Assembly (NCBI RefSeq): GCF_036687315.1
Contig: NZ_CP144683.1
Span: 1,054,001-1,118,000, forward strand
Length of the DNA stretch: 64,000 bases
From: Sphingopyxis sp. TUF1
GTDB taxonomy: Bacteria > Pseudomonadota > Alphaproteobacteria > Sphingomonadales > Sphingomonadaceae
Direction of reading: 5' to 3'
Under the pieces are notes generated by a model that was not told where the DNA came from, did no database searches, and saw nothing but the letters and a program-made list of their open reading frames with translations. Positions 33,107 to 41,389 of this stretch are shown here, piece after piece. Position 1 is the first letter of the stretch; every line of letters begins with the position of its first letter. Made by a program: the position numbers and the translations under genes.

Positions 33107-34012
33107 CTAAATCACATCCTCGCGCAGCCAGTCGCAGACCGCGCGCACCGCGGGTTCGTCGCGGCTGTCGGGCGTCGTGACGACATGATAGGCTTCGCCC
33201 TCGATCACCGGGCCAAAGGGATGGGCGAGCAGCCCGGCATCGATCGCCGGCTGCGCGAGCGCCAGCCCCGACAGGACCACGCCGCTGCCCGCCGCCGCGG
33301 CTTGCAGCGCATGATCGTCCTCGGTGAAGCGCGGCCCCTGATCGACCGCCAGCCCCTCGACCCCGGCAAGCCGTGCCCAGCGGCGCCAGTCGGGCGCCTT
33401 CCCCGCGCGCCGCCATTCGATGTGCAGCAGCGTCGCGCCGCGCAAATCCTCGGGCCGTGCGATTCCCATCTGCGGGCTGCACAGGACGCCGAAGCGCTCG
33501 TCCAGGAGCGGCGTAGCGACCAGCCCGCGGAACGCACCCGCCCCGTAACGGACCGCGACATCGGCCTCGCCCGCGATCAGGTCGACCGTATCATCGGAGG
33601 CATGGAGCCTCAGGTCATAGTCGGGGAAGCGTTCGCGGAAGCGGCCGATCGCGGGCAGGATACGGCGCACGGTGAACAGCGTCGTCGCGCTCAGTGTCAC
33701 CGCGACGCGGCGCGGACGCGGTGACAATTCCCAGATCGCGCGTTCGAACGCATCGAAGCCATCGCGCAAGGTCGGGAACAATCGCCGCCCCGCATCGGTC
33801 AGCACGACGCCCCGCGCGCGCCGCACGAACAGCGCGAACCCCAGGCTGCCTTCCAGCAGGCGGATCTGGTGGCTGATCGCCGTCGGCGTCACCCCCAGCT
33901 CCTCCGCCGCCTGCCGAAAGCTGACGTGGCGCGCCGCGGCTTCGAACGCACGCAGGGCCGCGAGCGGGGGCAGGCGACGCGGCTGCGATATAGATGAATC
34001 AAATTGAGTCAT
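33107..34012 (-). CDS. LysR-type regulator, GcvA-like
   Basis: 301 residues. The winged HTH at the N-terminus (LAALRAFEAAARHVSFRQAA, then TAISHQIRLLE) is GcvA-like, and the substrate domain follows from about residue 95. It diverges from the azoreductase gene with 86 bases between, and a TTATC-TAAC-GATAA dyad in the gap is a likely binding site. It probably activates the azoreductase, OsmC and NTF2-like cluster. The ligand is unknown. Confidence 0.88.
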   Translation of the reverse strand: MTQFDSSISQPRRLPPLAALRAFEAAARHVSFRQAAEELGVTPTAISHQIRLLEGSLGFALFVRRARGVVLTDAGRRLFPTLRDGFDAFERAIWELSPRPRRVAVTLSATTLFTVRRILPAIGRFRERFPDYDLRLHASDDTVDLIAGEADVAVRYGAGAFRGLVATPLLDERFGVLCSPQMGIARPEDLRGATLLHIEWRRAGKAPDWRRWARLAGVEGLAVDQGPRFTEDDHALQAAAAGSGVVLSGLALAQPAIDAGLLAHPFGPVIEGEAYHVVTTPDSRDEPAVRAVCDWLREDVI

Positions 34013-34053
34013 GGGATGACGGATTCGCGTTCGATCAGCAGGAACAGTCCATA

Positions 34054-34067
34054 TTATCTAACGATAA
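34054..34067. promoter_or_regulatory. Dyad in the divergent LysR/azoR region
   Basis: TTATC (34054-34058), TAAC, GATAA (34063-34067): a perfect 5-bp inverted repeat with T-N11-A geometry, inside an AT-rich stretch of the 86-base divergent region. It fits a LysR-family operator and is 32 bases before the azoR start. Confidence 0.5.
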
Positions 34068-34098
34068 CACGTCGCCAACGGATGAAAAGGATTTTACC

Positions 34099-34809
34099 GT
34101 GATCGAATCGAAGCCGACCACCCTCCGCCTGCTCCACATCGATTCCAGCGCCCGCCCTGGCCTCTCGGGCCGCGATCCGCACGGGTCGCACACGCGCCGA
34201 CTCGGCGCGCGCTTCGTCGAACGCTGGACCGCGCAGCGACCCGCCGATGCGGTGACCTATCGCGATGTCGGCCAGCATCCACCCGCGCCCGTCGATGCCG
34301 ACTGGGTAACCGCGGCTTTCACGCAGCCCGAACAGCGCGACGCGGCCCAAAAGGCACGGCTTGCCGAAAGCGACGAGCTGGTCGCCGAACTGATCGCCGC
34401 GGAGATCGTGATCGTCGGCGCGCCGATGTATAATTTCGGTATGCCCGCGACGCTGAAGGCGTGGCTCGACAATATTGTGCGCGTCGGCCTCACCTTCGGC
34501 TTCGACCGCGCCCGCGAGGGGGATCCCTATTGGCCGATGCTGCCCGCGGGCAAGACGCTGGTGACGCTCTCGGCGCGCGGCGATTATGGCTACGATGCCG
34601 GCGGGCGGCAGGCGCACAATAATTTCGTCGAAATGGGGCTCGCCGCGCCGCTCGCCTATATCGGTCTGCACGACAATCACGCGATCGCGATCGAATATGA
34701 CGAGTTCGGCGATCAGCGGCTGGCCGGCTCGATCGCCGCCGCCGAACAGGCGGTCGACACGCTGGTCGATCGCCTGCTTGCCGAGCTTAAAATTCCCGAA
34801 CCGTCCTGA
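34099..34809 (+). CDS. azoR: FMN-dependent NADH-azoreductase
   Basis: 236 residues from GTG 34099, preceded by AAAAGGA. A flavodoxin-like fold: LLHIDSSARP at the start and GAPMYNFGMPATLKAWLDN, the FMN-contact signature, near residue 113. AzoR reduces quinones and azo compounds with NADH via FMN. Upstream in-frame codons overlap the LysR start and show no family sequence. Together with OsmC this looks like an electrophile and peroxide stress cluster under the divergent LysR gene. The 234 bases to osmC hold no convincing gene. Confidence 0.87.
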   Translation: MIESKPTTLRLLHIDSSARPGLSGRDPHGSHTRRLGARFVERWTAQRPADAVTYRDVGQHPPAPVDADWVTAAFTQPEQRDAAQKARLAESDELVAELIAAEIVIVGAPMYNFGMPATLKAWLDNIVRVGLTFGFDRAREGDPYWPMLPAGKTLVTLSARGDYGYDAGGRQAHNNFVEMGLAAPLAYIGLHDNHAIAIEYDEFGDQRLAGSIAAAEQAVDTLVDRLLAELKIPEPS

Positions 34810-35043
34810 TCGATTGTCCGGACACGCCATACGCTCTTGCCGGGGCCGACGGGCTTCGGTAAGAGCGCGGCGTCGGCGCCTGACTCCCCACCCTGGCGGC
34901 CGAAAATCGCGAGAAACCAATGCACGCCCGCATCGCAAAGCAGCCGCGCCGCGCGGTATCCGCCGCCCTGTTGGCCGGCCGGATGGGGCGTCCCGTGTCT
35001 CGCCGCCATCCGCAACGCGGTTCCCAGCCCGAAGGAGACTATC

Positions 35044-35556
35044 GTGACAAATAGCGTCAAGGCAAAGCAGCACGAATATACCAGCGAAATCGTCTGGACG
35101 GGAAACCGCGGCGAAGGGACCAAGGGCTATCGCAGCTACGACCGGACGTGGGATCTCAGCGCGCCGGGCAAACCCGTGGTCCATTGCTCGAACGACCCGC
35201 TGCTCGGCGGCGACCCGACGCTCTATAATCCCGAAGACATGCTGCTGTCGGCGCTGTCGGCGTGCCACATGCTCTGGTATCTCCATCTTGCCGCCAACGC
35301 CGGGATCGTCGTCCACAGCTATCGCGACCAGCCCGTCGGGATCGGCGAAACCGAACCGAGCGGTGCGGGTCGCTTTCTGGAGGCGACCCTGCGTCCGGCG
35401 ATCGAACTTGCCGCGGGAAGCGACGCGGCGCGCGCCGACGCGCTGCACCACGAAATTCACCAATTTTGCTTTATCGCGCGCTCGGTCGCCTTTCCGGTGA
35501 GCTATGCCGCGACGTACAGCGAACGCGACGTCAGCGAGGGCGCCGACCATGCCTGA
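35044..35556 (+). CDS. OsmC family protein
   Basis: 170 residues from GTG 35044, preceded by GAAGGAGAC. The OsmC fold acts as a thiol peroxidase on organic hydroperoxides. DMLLSALSACHMLWYLHLAA contains the N-terminal reactive Cys and HQFCFIARSVAFPV the second. It differs from Ohr by the SACH motif and belongs to the OsmC/YhfA-like group. It overlaps the next gene by 8 bases. Confidence 0.87.
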   Translation: MTNSVKAKQHEYTSEIVWTGNRGEGTKGYRSYDRTWDLSAPGKPVVHCSNDPLLGGDPTLYNPEDMLLSALSACHMLWYLHLAANAGIVVHSYRDQPVGIGETEPSGAGRFLEATLRPAIELAAGSDAARADALHHEIHQFCFIARSVAFPVSYAATYSERDVSEGADHA

Positions 35557-35926
35557 CCGCCAGCGCGTGCTGGCCTTTATCGACCGCGTGGTCAGCGGCG
35601 ATCATGTTGGCGCGATCGAGGATTATTATCACCCCGATGCGTCGATGCAGGAAAATGGCGCCGAACCCCGCCGTGGGCGCGATGCGCTGGTCGCGCACGA
35701 GGCGGCAGTGCTCGAACGGATGACGATGCACACGCACCCCGTCACGACGCACCTGGTCGACGGCGATCTGGTCGTCATTCGCTGGACGTTCGACATGACC
35801 GACGCAGCAGGCGTGACCCGGCGGCTCGAGGAATTGTCGCTGCAACGCTGGGTCGGCGACCGGATCATGGAAGAACGCTTTTTCTATGACCCGTCGGCCG
35901 CCCGAAAGCCGCTCGAAGACGGCTGA
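35549..35926 (+). CDS. NTF2-like (SnoaL-type) protein
   Basis: 125 residues. The cone-shaped NTF2 fold is shown by the pattern FIDRVVSGDHVGAIEDYYHPD, then GRDALVAHEAAVLERM, and VRRLEELSLQRW-like strands at the end. Such proteins include small isomerases and hydrolases, and many have no known function. It starts inside the osmC end, so the two are cotranslated and probably act on the same stress. Confidence 0.78.
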   Translation: MPDRQRVLAFIDRVVSGDHVGAIEDYYHPDASMQENGAEPRRGRDALVAHEAAVLERMTMHTHPVTTHLVDGDLVVIRWTFDMTDAAGVTRRLEELSLQRWVGDRIMEERFFYDPSAARKPLEDG

Positions 35927-36031
35927 ACGCGCCAGTCGGATTGTCAGCACAATCTTGCCGACATGCGCGCCCGCCTGCATTCGTTCGAGAGATTCTTCTC
36001 AACCATCAGCGCACCCCGGCTGACAGGTTTA

Positions 36032-36105
36032 TGGAGGCCCGAGCCGGAATCGAACCGGCGTATACGGATTTGCAGTCCGCTGCGTCACCACTCCGCCATC
36101 GGGCC
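36032..36105 (-). tRNA. tRNA-Cys (GCA)
   Basis: 74 nucleotides with an encoded CCA (complement of 36032-36034). The acceptor stem GGCCCGA pairs with TCGGGCC, the T-arm reads GCCGGTTCGATTCCGGC, and the anticodon arm GGACTGCAAATCC puts GCA in the loop. No other tRNA is near. Confidence 0.96.
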
Positions 36106-36248
36106 TCAGGCGCTTGAAATGCGTGGAGTGAGCGCCCCTAGCCGTTTCGTCCGGCACTGGCAATCCGATTGTTTGGCAATTTCAGGCGCGCGATCCGGGC
36201 TTGGCGCGTCTGCTTCGCCGGGCTATGCGCGCGGCAGCGGATCGCCGG

Positions 36249-36272
36249 GCTGTATTACTATTGCAATACAGC
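36249..36272. promoter_or_regulatory. Inverted repeat GCTGTATT/AATACAGC before pcm
   Basis: GCTGTATT (36249-36256) and AATACAGC (36265-36272) are perfect inverted repeats with an 8-base spacer; TATTGCAATA (36259-36268) inside is a second palindrome. AT-rich against a GC-rich background and 61 bases before the pcm-tolC-popZ genes, so it may be an operator. No regulator is known. Confidence 0.42.
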
Positions 36273-36332
36273 ATTGCTTCGGGTAGAGCGGGCCGCAAAG
36301 GTTCATGAATTCAGGGAATCGGAACAAGGCTG

Positions 36333-36995
36333 ATGGCGACCATGTTTAGCGAAATCACCGCGGCGGAGATGCGTTCCGCCATGATCGACAGCCAGCTGAG
36401 GACGAACGACGTCACCGATCCCGCGGTCGTCGCGGCGATGGGCGCGGTGCCGCGCGAGGCGCATGTGCCCGCCGCACTTGCCAGCGTCGCCTATATGGAC
36501 CGCGCGATCGCGCTCGAAGGTGGACGGCTGCTCAATCCCCCGCTCGTGACCGGCCGGATGCTCGTCGCCGCGGCGATTCGTCCGGGGATGCGCGTGCTGC
36601 TCATCGGCGCCGCGACGGGCTATACCGCCGCGCTGCTCGCCAAACTCGGCGCCGAAGTGCACGCGGTCGAGGAAGCCGAGGCACTGGTCGCGATCGGCCG
36701 ACCGGCCACCGCGGACGCCAACATCCGGTGGGTGCAGGGACCGCTCGCGGCCGGCGCCCCCGACGCCGCGCCCTATGACCGGATCATCATTGACGGCGCG
36801 ATCGAAATCCTACCGGACGCGCTTGCGGCGCAGCTCGCCGAAGGCGGCCGCATCGTCGCCGCGCGGCGCGAAGGCGCGGTCTCGCGGCTCGTTCAGGGGG
36901 TGAAGGCGGGCGGCGCGATCGCGCTGCGCAGCTTTGCCGACATGGACGTTGCGCCGCTGCCCGGCTTTGCCGCTCCGGCAGGCTTTCGTTTCTGA
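36333..36995 (+). CDS. pcm: Protein-L-isoaspartate O-methyltransferase-like
   Basis: 220 residues from ATG 36333 (ATG 36342 also possible). A class I methyltransferase with SAM motif VLLIGAATGYTAALLAKLGA near residue 89; the acidic residue after motif I (VEEAE) is present. Helix AMIDSQLRTNDVTDPAV at the start is family-typical. It repairs isoaspartyl residues. The first Glu/Asp of motif I (usually VLEIG) is Ile here, so this is a divergent branch and activity is not certain. tolC follows after 38 bases. Confidence 0.84.
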   Translation: MATMFSEITAAEMRSAMIDSQLRTNDVTDPAVVAAMGAVPREAHVPAALASVAYMDRAIALEGGRLLNPPLVTGRMLVAAAIRPGMRVLLIGAATGYTAALLAKLGAEVHAVEEAEALVAIGRPATADANIRWVQGPLAAGAPDAAPYDRIIIDGAIEILPDALAAQLAEGGRIVAARREGAVSRLVQGVKAGGAIALRSFADMDVAPLPGFAAPAGFRF

Positions 36996-37033
36996 GCCGT
37001 CCGTCCCTCTCCTTGTTTCAGGCTGACACCACG

Positions 37034-38527
37034 ATGACCGATAGCGACAAGAAACCATTCCCGCGTCGTGCCCGCTGGCTTGCCGGCCTTGCCGCCGGTG
37101 CGCTGATGCTGCCGATGGCGGCTGAGGCCGAGACGTTGCAGGGCGCGCTCGCCAAGGCGTATGAGAACAACCCGACGCTGACCGCCGCACGCGCGGGCCA
37201 GCGCGCGAACGACGAAAATGTACCGATCGAAAAAAGCTATGGCCTGCCCGACATCGGCACGACCGCGAGCTATGAAGAAAATCTGATCATCCCCGGCAAC
37301 AGTTTCAACTCGCCCGCGCGCTCGGTCAGTACCGGCGGCCGGGTGACCGTTCCGCTTTATCAGGGCGGCGCGGTGCGCAACTCGGTTCGCGCGGCGAAAT
37401 ATCGCGTCGAGGCGGGGCAGGCGAACCTCCGCGCGACCGAGGCGAGCATTTTTTCGCAGACCGTCGGCGCCTATATGGACGTGATCCGCGATCAGGCGAT
37501 CGTCCAGCTCAACCAGAAGAATGTTGCGGTGCTGCGCACCAATTTGCAGGCGACGAGCGACCGCTTCGAAATCGGCGATCTCACCCGCACCGACGTTGCC
37601 CAGTCGGAGGCGCGGCTGGCGCTGGCCGAAGGCGACCTTCGCACCGCCGAAGCCAATCTGATCGCCAGCCGCGAGGCCTATATCCGCCTTGTCGGCGAAG
37701 CGCCCGTCGATCTCGAAGCCCCGCCGCCGCTGCCGAACCTGCCCGCGAGCGCCGAGGATGCGGTTGTCATCGCGCTCGACAGCAATCCCGACATCGAGGC
37801 CGCGAATCAACAGGTCAACGCCTCGCGCGCCGACATCGGCACCGCCAAATCGTCGCGCGCGCCCAAGGTGTCGGCGATCCTCAGCGGCGGCTACAATAAT
37901 TTTCTCGGCTCGCTGGACAGCGGCGTGCCCGGCGTCAGCGTCACGCAGGAAACGTCGAGCGCTGCGGCGGGGGTCGAGGTCACGCTGCCGATCTTCACGG
38001 GCGGCCGTCGTTCGGCGCAGGTACGCCAGGCGCAGTCGCGCAGCAGCCAGGCGATCGAGCAATATGTCGAGGTCGAGCGCGGCGTGATCGCACAAACGCG
38101 CGGTGCCTATGCCGCGTGGCAGGCGAACGAGCGCATCATCGCCGCGACGCAGCAGGCGGTCGGCGCGAACGCGCTCTCGCTCGAAGGCGTGCGCGCCGAA
38201 AACAGCGTCGGCACGCGCTCGATCCTCGACATTCTGAACGCCGAGCAGGAATATCTGAACACGCAGGTCCAGCTCGTCTCGGCGCAGCGCAACTCCTATG
38301 TCGCCGCTTTCTCGCTCCTCGCCGCGATGGGCAAGGCCGAGGCGCGCGACCTGGGGCTGGAGGGCGGCGCGCTCTACGACCCCGAGGTCAACTATCGCCG
38401 CGTGAAAGGGCAGTTGTGGGACTGGGCCGACGACCCCGAACCGCAGCAGGTCGCAACTGACACGCGCGCCGTGCCCCCGGCCGACGCCAACGTCCCCGAG
38501 GGCCCACCCGCGCTTCCGCCACAATAA
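37034..38527 (+). CDS. tolC: TolC family outer-membrane efflux protein
   Basis: 497 residues from ATG 37034. After a basic stretch (KKPFPRRARW) a signal peptide ends near residue 32 in AEA. The mature start ETLQGALAKAYENNPTL and the two repeated domains (SRSSQAIEQYVEVERGVIAQ, NSVGTRSILDILNAEQEYLN) are typical of TolC, the trimeric channel for type I secretion and RND pumps. The Pro-rich tail is variable. It is between pcm and popZ, as usual in this group of bacteria. Confidence 0.92.
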   Translation: MTDSDKKPFPRRARWLAGLAAGALMLPMAAEAETLQGALAKAYENNPTLTAARAGQRANDENVPIEKSYGLPDIGTTASYEENLIIPGNSFNSPARSVSTGGRVTVPLYQGGAVRNSVRAAKYRVEAGQANLRATEASIFSQTVGAYMDVIRDQAIVQLNQKNVAVLRTNLQATSDRFEIGDLTRTDVAQSEARLALAEGDLRTAEANLIASREAYIRLVGEAPVDLEAPPPLPNLPASAEDAVVIALDSNPDIEAANQQVNASRADIGTAKSSRAPKVSAILSGGYNNFLGSLDSGVPGVSVTQETSSAAAGVEVTLPIFTGGRRSAQVRQAQSRSSQAIEQYVEVERGVIAQTRGAYAAWQANERIIAATQQAVGANALSLEGVRAENSVGTRSILDILNAEQEYLNTQVQLVSAQRNSYVAAFSLLAAMGKAEARDLGLEGGALYDPEVNYRRVKGQLWDWADDPEPQQVATDTRAVPPADANVPEGPPALPPQ

Positions 38528-38565
38528 AGCTTGGCAAAATACCCGCCCGATCGGTAAGGGAAGCG

Positions 38566-38580
38566 TTAACCATGCGGTAA
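38566..38580 (+). promoter_or_regulatory. Near-consensus CtrA site before popZ
   Basis: TTAACCATGCGGTAA: a perfect TTAACCAT half, then after N7 from TTAA a GTAA (consensus TTAA-N7-TTAA, one mismatch). It is 24 bases before the popZ start, in a 76-base gap after tolC. Confidence 0.5.
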
Positions 38581-38603
38581 TCGCGATGGTTTAGGGGGTG
38601 TAT

Positions 38604-39032
38604 ATGGGCGATATGTCGCGGGAACCGTCGATGGAAGACATCTTGTCGTCGATTCGGCGCGTGATCGCCCGCGACGAAGCGCCCGGCGCCGCGCGCGAGA
38701 TTCGCGTCCCCGAAGCCGACGATATTCTCGACCTGCAGGATGAGGAGGATCGGGTGACCGCCGACGACGCGCCCGAAGCCGCGGACGAACTCGTTTCCGA
38801 AGCCAGCGCCGATGCCGCGCGCCAGTCGCTCGAGGCGCTGACCGCCGTGGTCGCGCCCGCCGTTGCCGCGGCGACTACCGCAGCCCCTGCCGTCGCGGGC
38901 CGCACAATGGAAGACGTCGTGCTCGACGCGCTCCGCCCGATGCTGAAAGAATGGCTCGACGCTAACCTCCCCGCGCTGGTCGAGACAATGGTGGCGAAGG
39001 AAATCAGCCGGATCACCGGCAAGCGGGGTTAG
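38604..39032 (+). CDS. popZ: PopZ-like polar organizing protein (DUF2497)
   Basis: 142 residues from ATG 38604 (MSREPS at 38613 is an alternative). The N-terminal helix SMEDILSSIRRVIARDEAPG and C-terminal RTMEDVVLDALRPMLKEWLD plus NLPALVETMVAKEISRI match the two conserved ends of Caulobacter PopZ, with a shorter acidic, Ala-rich linker between. PopZ self-assembles at the pole and captures ParB/origin and cell-cycle kinases through its N-terminus. It is the third gene after pcm and tolC. A convergent nudC follows beyond a repeat. Confidence 0.87.
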   Translation: MGDMSREPSMEDILSSIRRVIARDEAPGAAREIRVPEADDILDLQDEEDRVTADDAPEAADELVSEASADAARQSLEALTAVVAPAVAAATTAAPAVAGRTMEDVVLDALRPMLKEWLDANLPALVETMVAKEISRITGKRG

Positions 39033-39109
39033 GCATCGGCCGTGATAACGGTCGTTGATCGGCTTGGCCACTAACGACCGATTGCCGACATTCCGTATAC
39101 CTAAAACGT

Positions 39110-39188
39110 CGTCATTCCCGCGAAAGCGGGAACCCAGAGCGTGCGTCGGCTGCCCCCTCCCTGGGTTCCCGCTTTCGCGGGAATGACG
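39110..39188. repeat. Perfect 28-bp inverted repeat (CGTCATTCCCGCGAAAGCGG family D)
   Basis: Arms 39110-39137 and 39161-39188 are exact complements with a 23-base loop. Each arm itself contains the CCCGCGAAAGCGGG minihairpin. It lies between the convergent popZ and nudC genes. Confidence 0.92.
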
Positions 39189-39233
39189 AATGGTGGGAAC
39201 GTCCGCTCCCCACCCCAAAGCTGCCCTCTCCCG

Positions 39234-40103
39234 CTACCCCACCCACTCCTCCAGCAGATAGCGTGCGATCGCCAGCGGCGGCGGCGCCAGAAAACTGGCG
39301 CCCATGTCGCCCGCCAGCGCGGCGCGCACTTCGGCGCGGTCGACCCACATCGCCGCTTCGATCTCGGTCGTATCGAGCGTCAGCGCGGCGCCCGTCGCGA
39401 CCGCGCGGCACCCGATCATCAGCGACGAAGGAAAGGGCCAGGGCTGGCTCGCCACATAGGTGACGTCCGATACATGAATGCCCGCCTCCTCGAACAATTC
39501 GCGCGCAACGGCTTCCTCCAGCGATTCGCCGGGCTCGACAAAGCCCGCGAGCGCCGAGAAAAAGCCCGGCGGAAAGCCCGGCTGGCGCCCGACGAGCACG
39601 CGGTCCTCATATTCCGCGAGCATGATGACCACCGGATCGACGCGCGGGAAATGCTCGGCCTTGCACGCGCCGCAGCGCCGCCCCCAGCCGCCGCGGAACA
39701 GCGCAGTCGGCGCCCCGCACACCGCGCAGAACCGATGCCGCGCGTGCCAGTCGACCAGGCTGCGCGCGCCGCCATAAAGCGCCGCTTCCTCGGTCGACAG
39801 CAACGGCAACAGCCGCATCACCGTGCGCGACCGCGCATCGACGCGCACGCCGGCCGCCGCCTCGCGCACGAAGCGCGGCGCGCCCGTATCGTCGATGCCG
39901 AGCAGCATCGGCGCGCGCTCGTCCGCCGGATCGAGCGGCTCCCACAGCAAGCCGCCTCCCTCGCCCGGCACGAAATCGATGCCGTCGAGCACAAGGCACG
40001 TCGCGCGCGGATCGGCAAGCGCCGCGGCGAAGGCCGCTTCATTGGTGCGCATCTGGTCGGCACGGTCGAGCCGCGCGCCGGTGAAGCCGAGCGGCAGGGG
40101 CAT
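39234..40103 (-). CDS. nudC: NAD(+) diphosphatase / RNA decapping Nudix hydrolase NudC
   Basis: 289 residues. A zinc ribbon has CAVCG (126-130) and CGAC (144-147), the Nudix box starts at Gly187 (GFVEPGESLEEAV then REL-EE-AG), and the NudC-specific SQPWPFPSS comes after it. NudC hydrolyses NADH to NMNH and AMP and removes NAD caps from RNA. Its start overlaps the preceding stop in TGATG, at the end of the mutY-hydrolase-nudC operon. Confidence 0.94.
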   Translation of the reverse strand: MPLPLGFTGARLDRADQMRTNEAAFAAALADPRATCLVLDGIDFVPGEGGGLLWEPLDPADERAPMLLGIDDTGAPRFVREAAAGVRVDARSRTVMRLLPLLSTEEAALYGGARSLVDWHARHRFCAVCGAPTALFRGGWGRRCGACKAEHFPRVDPVVIMLAEYEDRVLVGRQPGFPPGFFSALAGFVEPGESLEEAVARELFEEAGIHVSDVTYVASQPWPFPSSLMIGCRAVATGAALTLDTTEIEAAMWVDRAEVRAALAGDMGASFLAPPPLAIARYLLEEWVG

Positions 40104-41389
40104 CAGGCGGCGACGTCCTTGAAGAAGGTCTCGCCGAATTTCGCCTGAAAGGGCACCGATTCGGGCGGCATGATCTGCGTATAGCCCGCGGCGCGATAGC
40201 CGAGTTTGCGGTGGACGAAACCGACCGTCCCCGCCGCCCCTGCCCAGCCGAAAATCCCCTCGCCACCCGGCGAGCCCGGCAGCGACACGCGCCCGCCCGC
40301 GCCAAAGCCCTGTCCGTCGATAAACGTCCCCTTGCGGTTGACGCTGTCGTCGATCAGGTTCGACATCGCGAGCCGCGCGGTATCTGCCGACATCACGCGC
40401 ACTCCGCCGGTTTCACCCTCGCCCAGCAGCATCGCGAGGAAGCGGTCATAATCGCGCGCGCTCGACACCAGTCCGCCGCCGCCGAACGGATAGGGCGGCG
40501 GGTCGAGGTAGATCGAGCTGGCCGCGGGATCGAAGGGGATCAGCGCGCCGCCGAACGGCGCATAATTGCTCGTGAAGCGGCCGACGTCCTTAGCCGCAAC
40601 CATGAATCCCGTGCTTTTCATGCCGAGCGGATCGAACAGGCGCGCCTTCAGAAAGGCGTCGAACGCCTGCCCCGACACGACCTCGATCAGCCGCCCCATC
40701 AGGTCGAGGCTGATCGAATAGCTCCACTGCGTCCCCGGCTCGTAAACGAGCGGCAGTGCGGCCAGCCGGTCGGCCATCGCGGCCAGGCTCGGCGCGGGAT
40801 CCACGGGGGCGAGGCCGGGGATCGGCAGGCGGCTCGCCTGCCCGCCGACGATGCCGGCGTCGTCATAGGCCTTTTTGATCGGCCCCTTCTGGATGATATT
40901 ATAGCCCAGCCCCGCGGTGTGGGTCAGCAATTGGCGCACCGTGATCGGGCCTTTGGCGGGGCGCACGTCGGTCAGCGACCCGTCGGGGGTATTCTGCACC
41001 TTCATATTGGCAAAGGCGGGCAGGAAATCGGCGATCGGCTGGTCGAGCTTCATCTTGCCGTCCTCGATAAGCAGCATCGCGGCGATGCCCGTCACCGGCT
41101 TGGTCATCGAATAGAGGCGCCAGATCGTGTCGGGGCCGACCGGCGTCGGTGACCCGTTCGATTGCACGCCTGCGCCGATGAACACTGGCGCCTCCTGCCC
41201 CTTGCCGATTGCAGCGAGCGTCCCGGTCAGCTCGCGGCGCGCGACAAAGCCCTGAATGAACGCGCTCGTCGCGGGATAGAGCGTCGCCCCGTCGGCGCGC
41301 CATGCCCATGCGGCGCGCGGCAGCAGCGCCGCGGCGCCGCCGAGCGCCATTCCGCCCATCAACGCGCGGCGCGTCACCATCATGTTCAT
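40103..41389 (-). CDS. Exported beta-lactamase-family serine hydrolase (class C fold)
   Basis: 428 residues. The N-terminus TRRALMGGMALGGAA is a twin-arginine-like signal. The penicillin-binding fold nucleophile motif is SMTK (Ser94, Lys97), and SYS in WSYSISLD is the second motif (Tyr). EstB/PbpE-like esterases and D-amino-acid peptidases are in this group; activity on beta-lactams is not implied. It starts in the mutY stop (ATGA) and ends in the nudC start, so all three are co-translated, an unexpected pairing with repair enzymes. Confidence 0.86.
   Translation of the reverse strand: MNMMVTRRALMGGMALGGAAALLPRAAWAWRADGATLYPATSAFIQGFVARRELTGTLAAIGKGQEAPVFIGAGVQSNGSPTPVGPDTIWRLYSMTKPVTGIAAMLLIEDGKMKLDQPIADFLPAFANMKVQNTPDGSLTDVRPAKGPITVRQLLTHTAGLGYNIIQKGPIKKAYDDAGIVGGQASRLPIPGLAPVDPAPSLAAMADRLAALPLVYEPGTQWSYSISLDLMGRLIEVVSGQAFDAFLKARLFDPLGMKSTGFMVAAKDVGRFTSNYAPFGGALIPFDPAASSIYLDPPPYPFGGGGLVSSARDYDRFLAMLLGEGETGGVRVMSADTARLAMSNLIDDSVNRKGTFIDGQGFGAGGRVSLPGSPGGEGIFGWAGAAGTVGFVHRKLGYRAAGYTQIMPPESVPFQAKFGETFFKDVAA

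Noticed and set aside
34810..35043. Possible gene between azoR and osmC
   Set aside because: Open frames in the gap have no start signal or motif. Nothing supported is seen apart from the osmC ribosome site.
40103..41389. Beta-lactam resistance gene
   Set aside because: SxxK and Tyr motifs are shared by the esterase/peptidase branch of the family; no ampC-like context or regulator. Only a general serine hydrolase call is justified.
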